NCBI GenBank assembly: GCA_002163135.1
Contig: MAAN01000027.1
Span: 62,001 to 126,000, forward strand
DNA from: Alphaproteobacteria bacterium 46_93_T64
GTDB lineage: Bacteria; Pseudomonadota; Alphaproteobacteria; Sneathiellales; Sneathiellaceae
DNA length: 64,000 nucleotides
Direction: 5' to 3'
The notes under the pieces are model-generated. The model worked only from the letters and a program-made list of their open reading frames with translations. It made no database searches and was not told the DNA's origin. Within the stretch, counting starts at the first letter, position 1. Every line of letters starts with the position of its first letter. The translations under genes and the position numbers were made by a program. This document shows, piece after piece, positions 34,471 to 43,403 of this stretch.

Positions 34471-37400
34471 CTAAATATCGTGAACATCCAGTACTCCCGG
34501 CACGTATTTCAGCGCTTGTCGAACTTCCGGTGAAATGCTGAAAGCAGACGATAAATCGAGTTCAACTTCCTTGGATTCCCCTTCGAGATTCAATACAAAA
34601 GCCACTCGACCGCGTCCAGGTCCACTTTTTTTCAATATTTCAGCGATTTGGTCTAGGGGGCTATCATCATCCATAAATATCCGCACCCCGTCACCAATTT
34701 GGGCGGCGACGGTCTCTAACCGCTGGGCGGATTGCGCAGTTACTCTCGGTTGCTCATTCTCCATGTCGATATGGCCATTTACGCTCAAGACAAGAGAACT
34801 GCCAACATCCAAAATATCCTGACATTGCATCAGGGTTTCCTCAAACATTGTCACTTCAAATGCACCCGATGCATCAGAGAAAGTGATAAACGCGAGGGCT
34901 TTACCCTTTTTCGTCTTGATTTGACGCTTGGCCATAACGGTACCAGCGAGTTTCGCCGCACTCTCTGCTGCGCTCAATCCTCCAAAATAAGCAACACTGC
35001 TACGCACACCGGCTTTGTCCAGAGTTTTAGCGTAAGCATCTAGTGGATGCCCTGAAAGATAAAAGCCGACCGCATCGAACTCCTGCTTCAATATTTCCAT
35101 AGAAGTCCAACGATTAGCTTTCGCAAGAACTGGCGCTACATCTGCACTGGTATCCGCCCCGCCAAACAGGTTCACTTGACCCGAACCACGCTCTTCTTCC
35201 ATTTGTTGAGCATGGCGCAATAAGGTCTCCAACGACGCAAACACTTGCGCGCGATCAGCTATCAATGCATCGAATGCCCCTGCTCGTGTCAGATTTTCGG
35301 CCTGCCGCTTATTCAGATGTTTTGGGTTCAAGCGGGATGAGAAGTCAAAAATATCTTTGAAATATCCGTTTTCCCTTCGGTCTTGTACAATACCGGCCAT
35401 AGCCTCTTTACCGACATTCTTAACAGCAGCTAAGGCATAACGAACCGCCCCGTCTTCACCTTCAATCTCAACACTAAATTCAACTTCTGATCGGTTCATG
35501 CAAGGTGGATGTAACGGGATTTTCATCCGGTCCAGATCCTGACGGAAGATATTGAGCTTATCTGTATTGTTAATATCGAGGCTCATGGAAGCTGCCATGA
35601 ATTCAACAGGATAGTTCGCCTTCAAATAGGCTGTATGATAGGAGACCAATGCATAAGCTGCCGCATGGGATTTGTTAAAACCGTAACTCGCAAACTTTGC
35701 CACAAGATCGAAAATATGACTGGCATCTTTTGCATCAACCCCCTGCTCCACCGCGCCCTCACAGAAACGATCTCGCTGCCTATCCATTTCTTCCTTGATT
35801 TTTTTACCCATCGCCCGCCGGAGCATATCCGCTTCACCCAGACTGTATCCTGCCAGTACTTTTGCGATTTCCATCACCTGTTCCTGATAGATGATGACGC
35901 CGTATGTTTCTTCCAAGATATCTTTTAGCTTTTCATGGAGTAGGTTTGGTTCCTCCTCTCCATGTTTACATCTGATATAGGTTGGGATGTTTTCCATTGG
36001 GCCCGGACGGTACAAGGCCACAATCGCGATAATATCCTCAAATGCATCAGGGCGCATTTTCCGAAGCATGTCCCGCATGCCAGAACTCTCAAGCTGGAAC
36101 ACTCCAACGGTATCACCAGCCGACAGCAACTCAAAACTCGCCTTGTCATCCAAGGGTAGTTTTGCAAAATCAATTTTAATACCGCGTTTAGCAATAAGGT
36201 CTTTTGCGCGATCCAAAACTGTGAGTGTTTTAAGTCCCAAAAAGTCAAACTTAACCAAGCCAGCAGTTTCCGCATATTTCATGGAGAACTGCGTTACAGG
36301 CATGTCAGATCGCGGGTCGCGGTATAGGGGCACCAGCTTATCCAGTTCCCGGTCCCCAATAACAACACCTGCAGCATGGGTAGATGCGTGCCGGTACAGA
36401 CCTTCCAATTGAAGTGCAATTTCAATCAGACGTGCAACTTCAGGATCGTTGCGACGAGCCTCTCGCAACGGAACTTCTGTATCAAGTGCTTCTTGCAAAC
36501 TCACAGGGTTTGCAGGATTGGACGGGATTAACTTACTAATACGATCGACTTGCCCATAGGGCATCTGCAGCACACGTCCTACGTCGCGGATCGCGGCTTT
36601 AGCCTGCAATTTACCAAACGTGATAATCTGCGCCACCTGATCGTGGCCGTATTTTTCCTGAACATAACGAATAACGCGTTCGCGTTTATCCTGGCAAAAG
36701 TCGATATCAAAATCGGGCATACTCACACGTTCCGGGTTGAGGAAACGCTCAAACAGCAAACCAAATCGCAAAGGATCCAAATCGGTAATTGTAAGCGCCC
36801 ACGCGACAACGGAACCCGCGCCCGAACCGCGCCCTGGTCCTACTGGAATATTTTGTTCTTTAGACCATTGAATAAAATCCGAAACGATCAGGAAGTAACC
36901 CGGAAAGCCCATTTGATTAATGATACCGGTTTCATAATCAAGGCGATCCCAATACTCCTTAGCTTTTGCCGCTAAGGTTTCCTTATCCATATCATCAGTA
37001 AAAACTTCTGCATCCAGTCGTTTTTGTAGCCCTGTCCGTGCCAATGCCTCCAACTGCCCTGCTTCGTCAAGCCCGTCACCAGAACCAAATGCTGGCAAAA
37101 TAGGGTCGCGTGCGGGTGACGCAAAAGCGCATCTTTGCGCAATGACCAATGTATTATCGATTGCTTCAGGAAGATCTTTGAAAATATGTCGCATTTCTTC
37201 AGCAGATTTGAAGTAATGATCCGGAGTACGGCGTTTTCGCTCCAGATCCCCGACATATTTACCAGCGGCAATACAAAGCAACGCATCATGTGCGTCATAC
37301 ATATCCCGTTTTGGGAAAAAGCATTCGTTTGTCGCAACTAGCGGAATATCGAGCTCATACGCAAAATCCAGCATTGCGGGCTCTGTCAGTCGTTCATGAT

Positions 37401-37986
37401 CAATACCATGTCTCTGTAGTTCCACATACAGACGATCAGGGAAACACTCTTTAAGGGTGACAAGATAGGCCTTCGCCTCATCCTCTTTTTCAGATGCGAT
37501 CAGTCGCCCAACAGGGCCTTCTGCGCCGCCAGTTAAACATATAAGACCATCTGCATGTTGTTCAATAATATCAAAGGGAACTTGAGCAGTGTCTCCCGCT
37601 TCTGTTTTCAGAAACGCATGAGAGGTCAGTTTTAAAAGATTATGATATCCTGTTTCGTTTTGCACCAACAACACGATGGGATCCGGCTCCGGTCGTCGCC
37701 CATTTCGTTCAATTTCACCATCGTTTGAAACCGCAATTTGACACCCGACAATCGGCTGAACGCCTTTACCCGGAAGCGCAAGAGAGAATTCGAGGCTACC
37801 GAACATATTGTTTGTGTCGGTTATCGCAACCGCGGGCATATTGTTTTCTTTACAAAGATCTACCAGTTTTTTAACTGGTATCGCCCCTTCAGATAAAGAA
37901 TATGCACTATGGACCCGAAGATGGACAAATCCGGCGTGAGACAATGTCGTTCCCTCTAATTCAGACTTCATTCGTCCCATTATCAC
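34471..37986 (-). CDS. dnaE: DNA polymerase III alpha subunit (DnaE1 type)
   Basis: PHP domain VHLRVHSAYSLSEGAI; GPGRGSGAGSVVAWAL; MPDFDIDFCQDKRERVI; FNKSHAAAYALVSYHTAYLKANYPVEFMAA. Confidence 0.96.
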   Translation of the reverse strand: MIMGRMKSELEGTTLSHAGFVHLRVHSAYSLSEGAIPVKKLVDLCKENNMPAVAITDTNNMFGSLEFSLALPGKGVQPIVGCQIAVSNDGEIERNGRRPEPDPIVLLVQNETGYHNLLKLTSHAFLKTEAGDTAQVPFDIIEQHADGLICLTGGAEGPVGRLIASEKEDEAKAYLVTLKECFPDRLYVELQRHGIDHERLTEPAMLDFAYELDIPLVATNECFFPKRDMYDAHDALLCIAAGKYVGDLERKRRTPDHYFKSAEEMRHIFKDLPEAIDNTLVIAQRCAFASPARDPILPAFGSGDGLDEAGQLEALARTGLQKRLDAEVFTDDMDKETLAAKAKEYWDRLDYETGIINQMGFPGYFLIVSDFIQWSKEQNIPVGPGRGSGAGSVVAWALTITDLDPLRFGLLFERFLNPERVSMPDFDIDFCQDKRERVIRYVQEKYGHDQVAQIITFGKLQAKAAIRDVGRVLQMPYGQVDRISKLIPSNPANPVSLQEALDTEVPLREARRNDPEVARLIEIALQLEGLYRHASTHAAGVVIGDRELDKLVPLYRDPRSDMPVTQFSMKYAETAGLVKFDFLGLKTLTVLDRAKDLIAKRGIKIDFAKLPLDDKASFELLSAGDTVGVFQLESSGMRDMLRKMRPDAFEDIIAIVALYRPGPMENIPTYIRCKHGEEEPNLLHEKLKDILEETYGVIIYQEQVMEIAKVLAGYSLGEADMLRRAMGKKIKEEMDRQRDRFCEGAVEQGVDAKDASHIFDLVAKFASYGFNKSHAAAYALVSYHTAYLKANYPVEFMAASMSLDINNTDKLNIFRQDLDRMKIPLHPPCMNRSEVEFSVEIEGEDGAVRYALAAVKNVGKEAMAGIVQDRRENGYFKDIFDFSSRLNPKHLNKRQAENLTRAGAFDALIADRAQVFASLETLLRHAQQMEEERGSGQVNLFGGADTSADVAPVLAKANRWTSMEILKQEFDAVGFYLSGHPLDAYAKTLDKAGVRSSVAYFGGLSAAESAAKLAGTVMAKRQIKTKKGKALAFITFSDASGAFEVTMFEETLMQCQDILDVGSSLVLSVNGHIDMENEQPRVTAQSAQRLETVAAQIGDGVRIFMDDDSPLDQIAEILKKSGPGRGRVAFVLNLEGESKEVELDLSSAFSISPEVRQALKYVPGVLDVHDI

Positions 37987-38037
37987 ACATCCTTGCTTAA
38001 AGATCAGTCCTTGACATCCCTCTTCGCGGATATTTCT

Positions 38038-38046
38038 TGTGGATAA
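38038..38046 (-). promoter_or_regulatory. Perfect DnaA-box consensus upstream of dnaE
   Basis: TTATCCACA on the minus strand (TGTGGATAA on plus), 52 nt before the dnaE start. Confidence 0.45.
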
Positions 38047-38084
38047 CTTTCCAATCAGCCCGACATCATCAAAACCGGCGGGGT

Positions 38085-38192
38085 TTAGCCTGTAAAGCTA
38101 TGAACGATTTCAGCCCAGAAAACCATCGTAGCAAGCACGCCACCAAAGACGACGAATTCGAAACTGTTTTTGATTAGATTTTTACCAGCCAT
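38085..38192 (-). CDS. Small membrane protein, 35 aa, with tandem LexA boxes upstream (candidate SOS-induced SidA-like protein); not in the ORF track
   Basis: Minus strand ...GCGGAGGATAAA-ATG...TAA: MAGKNLIKNSFEFVVFGGVLATMVFWAEIVHSFTG. Strong GGAGGA RBS, one hydrophobic segment, SOS boxes at 38223-38259. Confidence 0.7.
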   Translation of the reverse strand: MAGKNLIKNSFEFVVFGGVLATMVFWAEIVHSFTG

Positions 38193-38222
38193 TTTATCCT
38201 CCGCTATATTTTCAAGCAGAGT

Positions 38223-38259
38223 GTTCTCATTTTGTTCCTGAGTCAAACAAAAAGAGAAC
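38223..38259. promoter_or_regulatory. Tandem LexA (SOS) boxes upstream of the 35-aa ORF
   Basis: GTTC-TCATTTT-GTTC at 38223-38237 (perfect alphaproteobacterial SOS box) and AAAC-AAAAAGA-GAAC at 38245-38259 (one mismatch to GAAC-N7-GAAC). Confidence 0.8.
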
Positions 38260-38338
38260 AAATCTATTTAACGTTTATTTTCAATTACTTATTTCTAAAA
38301 AATATTGAATAGAAGAATCAAGAATCAGAAAATACGAA

Positions 38339-39283
38339 TCAATCGCTTAAGAAGCGATTCCTATCTACGGCTGTTAAGACCGAAACAACCACCTCATTCA
38401 GAGTATGTCTTGAAGTATCGATCTGGAGTTCTGCCTGTTCATATAAAGCTTCCCTACTTTTAAGGATATTACGAAGCTCCGACATTGCTTCGGGGTTACC
38501 GGCCATGGGACGCTCGTCTCCCTGCTTCCTGACCCGCGCCATATGATCTTCGGGATCCGCCTTCAGCCAAATCGTGTGATAATGCCTGAGCAGGTATTTG
38601 AACGTTTCAGGTTCCGAGACAATCCCACCAGCCACCTCTAAAACAAGCGTTTCATTGGTGGCGACAGTGCGTTCAATCGATTGCTTCTCCAATCGGCGAT
38701 AACCTTCTTGGCCATACAAAGCCATCACTTCATCTACAGGCATACCACTAGCCTGTTCTATTTCTTCATTAAGCTCAAGGAAGGGTATATTTTTATGCTT
38801 TGCAAACAGGCGACCGACCGTCGACTTACCCGCCCCTCTCAATCCAATAAAAGCAATACGTGACGCTCTCCTGGAATCAGGGTGTTCTGGGTCAAGAATT
38901 TCCAGTACCTTTTGTCGTTTTTCCGCTGTGGCTTGATTAAAAAGAGTTATCACAGGGAGAATTTCAGAAGAATAAGGATCTTCCTCTCCGACAAGCCATT
39001 CAATTTTGTAATCCAATGCGTCAGCGACACGACGCAACAATACAATTGAGATGTTCCCCGCCCCTGTTTCCAGTTGCGCCAAATATCGTTGCGACACACC
39101 CGAAATTTCAGAAAGCGTTTTCCGAGATATATTCTTCCGTGCCCGCGCAGCACGAACGCGGTCCCCAACGAGTTCCAAAAAACCGTCAGTTACGTCCGCA
39201 TTATTCTGAGAATGAACGTCGCCATTCTCAGCACTCATTTCTCCAAAAGTCGCTATCTCATTCGTCATGTCATTCGAGACCAC
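38339..39283 (-). CDS. boxR: BoxR/BzdR-type regulator: XRE helix-turn-helix plus shikimate-kinase-like domain
   Basis: N-terminal HTH (RVRAARARKNISRKTLSEISGVSQRYLAQLETGAGNISIVLLRRVADAL) fused to a P-loop domain IAFIGLRGAGKSTVGRLFA; adjacent to boxB. Confidence 0.92.
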   Translation of the reverse strand: MVSNDMTNEIATFGEMSAENGDVHSQNNADVTDGFLELVGDRVRAARARKNISRKTLSEISGVSQRYLAQLETGAGNISIVLLRRVADALDYKIEWLVGEEDPYSSEILPVITLFNQATAEKRQKVLEILDPEHPDSRRASRIAFIGLRGAGKSTVGRLFAKHKNIPFLELNEEIEQASGMPVDEVMALYGQEGYRRLEKQSIERTVATNETLVLEVAGGIVSEPETFKYLLRHYHTIWLKADPEDHMARVRKQGDERPMAGNPEAMSELRNILKSREALYEQAELQIDTSRHTLNEVVVSVLTAVDRNRFLSD

Positions 39284-39332
39284 TCAGTATATCTCACCTC
39301 TTGAACAATTGGGACAAAGTGTGACATTGAAA

Positions 39333-40784
39333 TCAGGAATCCTGTATCTGAACATATTCAAAGTCACCAGGCTTGTTGTCAATTCCCATACGAGGCGGTG
39401 CAATCCAACCCGCATATTTACCCGGCTCTAGTTCAGGCTTCATCAAAGACTTTATATACTCGCCATCTTCCTTGGAAGGAAGCCATTCTAGCTGACGATC
39501 CTTCCATTGATCATCACTTATAATTAGACCCTCAGGTGTCGTGTGAACTGCTGAGAATTCACCAATTTGACGATGGAATGCCTGATGAGGCACCTTCAAT
39601 TCTAATTCAATTCCAAGTTTTTCAATAATCGCATTCCAACGCCTTACCCCGCCGCTGGCGTCACGTACATAATCATCACGAAGGCGCATATTAATTCCCG
39701 ACAATGCAGGAACATCTTCATTCACGATCACACCGTCGCGAAGACGCATAATGGGATACGTGGAGTTTTTAAGCTGATGATCATCATCAATTTTCGTTTC
39801 GCGGAAACGTCCCTTGATCCCTGCATTAAACGCATTTGCTGCGTTGGTGGAAACTTCTGATCCAAATAGGTCCAATGACAATGTATAATGTAAATTGAGT
39901 TTTTTCTGGATCGTCGGCAGATCTATCACACCGAGCTCTCTAACCGCATTAATGTCGTAGGGATCCGTAATGCCTGCCTCTTTCATGGCTTCACAAGTGC
40001 AGCGAATAACGCGACCAACGCCAGTCTCTCCGACAAACATATGATGTGCTTCTTCAGTGATCATAAATCGGCAAGTGCGTGAAAGCGGATCAAACCCCGA
40101 TTGCGCAAGGCTTTCAAGTTGCATTTTGCCATCACGATCAGTGAAACATGCGAACATAAAGAAAGACAACCAATCAGGAGTTTCTTCGTTAAAGGCGCCC
40201 AGCATACGAGGCGCCTCGTCTGAACCTGATTGACGGCGTAGAAGCTCATTAGCCTCCTCACGTCCGTCCCGTCCAAAATATTTTTGGAGCAGATACACCA
40301 TCGCCCAAAGGTGACGACCTTCTTCTACATTCACCTGAAACAGGTTTCGCATATCATATAAAGACGGCGCGGTTGCACCAAGGAAACGCTGTTGTTCGAC
40401 CGATGCAGGTTCTGTATCCCCCTGAATTACAATCAAACGGCGTAGCATGGCGCGATATTCACCTGGCACTTCTTGCCAAACTGGTTCCCCTAAATGCTCA
40501 CCAAACGGAATTCGGCGATCTTCTACTTGCGGCGCAAGTAAAATCCCCCACCGATATTCCGGCATTTTGACGTAATCAAACTTGGCCCAGCCCTTAGGAT
40601 CAACACTAACCGCAGTTCTAAGATAGACTTGGCTTTCATGAAATCCATTTGGTCCAAGATCTTTCCACCAATTGATATAACCCGGATGCCATTTCTCCAG
40701 AGCCTTCAAAACCCGCTTATCAGATGACAAACCGACGTTATTGGGGATTTGAGTATCGTAACTCACATTCATTAGATTTGTCAT
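39333..40784 (-). CDS. boxB: Benzoyl-CoA 2,3-epoxidase, oxygenase subunit BoxB
   Basis: Sequence recognisable as BoxB (EKWHPGYINWWKDLGPNGF, QVNVEEGRHLWAMVYLLQKYFGRDGREEA, TEEAHHMFVGETGV with di-iron type E..H ligands). Confidence 0.94.
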   Translation of the reverse strand: MTNLMNVSYDTQIPNNVGLSSDKRVLKALEKWHPGYINWWKDLGPNGFHESQVYLRTAVSVDPKGWAKFDYVKMPEYRWGILLAPQVEDRRIPFGEHLGEPVWQEVPGEYRAMLRRLIVIQGDTEPASVEQQRFLGATAPSLYDMRNLFQVNVEEGRHLWAMVYLLQKYFGRDGREEANELLRRQSGSDEAPRMLGAFNEETPDWLSFFMFACFTDRDGKMQLESLAQSGFDPLSRTCRFMITEEAHHMFVGETGVGRVIRCTCEAMKEAGITDPYDINAVRELGVIDLPTIQKKLNLHYTLSLDLFGSEVSTNAANAFNAGIKGRFRETKIDDDHQLKNSTYPIMRLRDGVIVNEDVPALSGINMRLRDDYVRDASGGVRRWNAIIEKLGIELELKVPHQAFHRQIGEFSAVHTTPEGLIISDDQWKDRQLEWLPSKEDGEYIKSLMKPELEPGKYAGWIAPPRMGIDNKPGDFEYVQIQDS

Positions 40785-40847
40785 TCAATGTTCCTCACCA
40801 ATTAATTTCTAGTGCAGATATATCCGCTTTTGTTTCTATTCGGGACT

Positions 40848-42533
40848 TTAGACCCGACCCATATCAAACTTGCCCCGAACACCCGTTCCATAGCTCTGCA
40901 AGGCACCTTCAGCCCCAACAGCATTCGGACGTTGGAATATCCAGTTTTGCCATGCTGTTAGGCGTCCAAAGATCCGTGTTTCCATTGTCTCCGGTCCCGC
41001 AAATCGTAAATTTGCTTCCATACCAGTCATGGCATCTGGGGAAAATTTTGCACGCTCTTCAAAGAAAATGCGAATTTCATCATCCCAATCAATGTCATCA
41101 AAACAAAAGGTTACAAGACCTAGCTCATCCACTTCACCAGCTTCCAAGGGTTCGTTTTTACGTTTTGCAGCGGAAACAATTTTGTCTGGATCGCCCAAAA
41201 ATCGGGTCTGCAACCGAGACAGGTCATTTGACATCGGATAAAGCCCGAAGTTACCTTCATTCAACAATATGGAAGCCACTGGACGATCATCATCTTCGAA
41301 CTCGCCTTCTGCCATGTAGCTACGATCTACTGAAAATAGAAGCTCAGCCAGAACACCTGCGAAACAGGACCCCGGCTCCACGAGGGCCACAAGTGAGCGC
41401 GATGTCATATCAACACGCTTGAGAACCCTTTTCCAGAATTTCAGGATCTCGTTCGCCAACCAATGATCTTTGTTATCGATCAGGAATTTTTCATGTGCCG
41501 AAACTAATTCATTGCTCCCTTGGGTACCAAAAACAATAACGCCAACCTCAAGCTCATTCAAACGCAGGTTCAAGATTGCGTCATTAAGCTCACGGGCACA
41601 GCGCAACATCCAGCTTTCAGCCCCATCACGTTCCAACTGTTCGGTTGTTTTAGGGGCAGCATCTGCTGGACCAGCGATATCAATACGCGCAATCCCTTTA
41701 TTTCGATCAATATCGACAGATACCGTGCTGTAGCGAATGTTACCACCCTCTTCGAATGTCCGGCTCAGAGGGGTAAGCTCTATTCCATTCGATGGCTTTC
41801 CGGTATCCAAGCTATCAGCAAATTCGCGTGCTCGTTCGCCTACAACGGCATCAAACTTGGCATTGGAGACAACCTCGTCGACAAGCCCCCATTCTTTGGC
41901 CCGTTGCCCCCGAACGCCTTCTTCGAGGGTACAAAAAACATCAGCCAAGTCTCGACGAACTTTCCGCTTATCCGTCACACGCGTAAGACCGCCAGTACCC
42001 GGTAATACGGCAAGCAAAGGGACTTCAGGAAGGGAAACACTGCTAGAGCCATCATCTGTCAACAGAATGTAGTTAGTGGCAAGCGCCAACTCATATCCAC
42101 CGCCGGCGCAGGAGCCTTTTACAGCGCTCATATAAAGCTGCCCAGAATCTTCTGAAGCAGCTTCAAAAGTATTGCGAGTTTCGTTGGTAAATTTACAAAA
42201 ATTCACTTTCAGCGCATGACTAGATCTGCCAAGCATCCTAATATTTGCGCCCGCACAGAACACTTTATCCTTCGCGGATCGCATAACAACGACCTTAATT
42301 TCCGGATGTTCAAAACGCATACGCTGAACAATATCAGCCAGTTCGATATCTACGCCAAGATCATAGGAGTTCAGCTTTAACTCATAGCCATCAAACAGAC
42401 CCCCGTTTTCATCTACATCCATGTAGAGACTGGCGATGTCATTGTTATATTCAATGCGCCAATGGCGGTATGAATTAGGATCTACTTGAAAATCAATGCG
42501 CTCGCCCACAACGAACCTCCCTACATATTCCAT
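40848..42533 (-). CDS. boxC: 2,3-epoxybenzoyl-CoA dihydrolase BoxC (crotonase superfamily)
   Basis: Long crotonase-like protein, VFCAGANIRMLG, KGSCAGGGYELALA; next to boxB. Likely true start is GTG at 42509 (GGGAGG RBS, MGERIDFQV) rather than 42533. Confidence 0.93.
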   Translation of the reverse strand: MEYVGRFVVGERIDFQVDPNSYRHWRIEYNNDIASLYMDVDENGGLFDGYELKLNSYDLGVDIELADIVQRMRFEHPEIKVVVMRSAKDKVFCAGANIRMLGRSSHALKVNFCKFTNETRNTFEAASEDSGQLYMSAVKGSCAGGGYELALATNYILLTDDGSSSVSLPEVPLLAVLPGTGGLTRVTDKRKVRRDLADVFCTLEEGVRGQRAKEWGLVDEVVSNAKFDAVVGERAREFADSLDTGKPSNGIELTPLSRTFEEGGNIRYSTVSVDIDRNKGIARIDIAGPADAAPKTTEQLERDGAESWMLRCARELNDAILNLRLNELEVGVIVFGTQGSNELVSAHEKFLIDNKDHWLANEILKFWKRVLKRVDMTSRSLVALVEPGSCFAGVLAELLFSVDRSYMAEGEFEDDDRPVASILLNEGNFGLYPMSNDLSRLQTRFLGDPDKIVSAAKRKNEPLEAGEVDELGLVTFCFDDIDWDDEIRIFFEERAKFSPDAMTGMEANLRFAGPETMETRIFGRLTAWQNWIFQRPNAVGAEGALQSYGTGVRGKFDMGRV

Positions 42534-42545
42534 ATGTCAACATCA

Positions 42546-42609
42546 TGCATTTTAATGCAATAATTATCATAGTATTTTTATATAATGCAATATAATGCAA
42601 TATTATGCA
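42546..42609. promoter_or_regulatory. Phased TGCA repeats, candidate BoxR operator in front of boxC
   Basis: TGCA at 42546, 42556, 42586, 42596 and 42606; all spacings are multiples of 10 bp; core TATAATGCAATATAATGCAATATTATGCAT. Confidence 0.65.
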
Positions 42610-43391
42610 TAATTCTTAAAAAAGCAACTTAATAAGGGGATTAGCCTGTCAGGATATTCCAAATGCGGGGAATGACCGCATTTATCAAACACTTCAATCT
42701 GCAGCGGTGAATTGATTTCAACCTGTAACGTCTCCATTTGCTTTAGCGTTCCATATTCATCTTCTCGCCCCTGCACGGCGAGTACAGGAACTCTAATATT
42801 TGAAATGAAATCTTCAATATTCCAGTGAGCAAATTCTGGATCTAACCAGCTGTCACACCACCCTCTAAAAGCGCCATCTACATCGGCGTGATACTTAGAC
42901 AATTTCTGCCGAAGATCACTACGTTCATATTTATCACTGACTTTTCTTATTGCTGCAGTGCTTATGGGTTCTGAAAAAAAGTGTGGCGCAATAAGAGATA
43001 TGGCTTTTAATCTGTCATCCTGATGACACGCTGCATATATAGCTGCAATAGACCCACCATCACTATGTCCCAGCAAAAACCCTGACTTAAGTCCAATTTC
43101 GTCAAGCACCATCGGCAGCACCTGTTCACCTTCAACATTCATATAACTAAGAGGTCTTGGAAGTTTTATAGGGTCAGAACGACCGTATCCTTGGCGGGAA
43201 TACACGAACACACCAAACCCGGTTTCTGCAGCAAGTTTTTCTGGAAAATCGCGCCAAAGCTCAACCGAGCCAAGCCCCTCATGCAGCAAAACAATTGTAT
43301 CAGTATCCGCAGGAGAAGGTCCTAAGCACTTTCCTTCTAACTGAACACCATCAACACAAAATGATACATACTCACCTGAGCACCACTCCAT
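42603..43391 (-). CDS. Alpha/beta hydrolase in the box cluster
   Basis: VLLHEGLGSVELWRDFPEKLAAETGFGVFVYSRQGYGRSD, LLGHSDGGSIA nucleophile elbow, KCGHSPHLEYPD His. Confidence 0.85.
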   Translation of the reverse strand: MEWCSGEYVSFCVDGVQLEGKCLGPSPADTDTIVLLHEGLGSVELWRDFPEKLAAETGFGVFVYSRQGYGRSDPIKLPRPLSYMNVEGEQVLPMVLDEIGLKSGFLLGHSDGGSIAAIYAACHQDDRLKAISLIAPHFFSEPISTAAIRKVSDKYERSDLRQKLSKYHADVDGAFRGWCDSWLDPEFAHWNIEDFISNIRVPVLAVQGREDEYGTLKQMETLQVEINSPLQIEVFDKCGHSPHLEYPDRLIPLLSCFFKNYA

Positions 43392-43403
43392 AAGTTCTGG
43401 GCC

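Noticed and set aside
34471-37986. Possibility that this dnaE is the SOS-linked dnaE2/ImuC
   Set aside because: Context (rpsB, lol genes) and length fit the replicative DnaE1; no imuA/imuB nearby.
42541-42610. Phased TGCA array as a CRISPR or microsatellite
   Set aside because: Units are too short, spacers are 6 or 26 bp with no repeat/spacer structure, and the position matches an operator.
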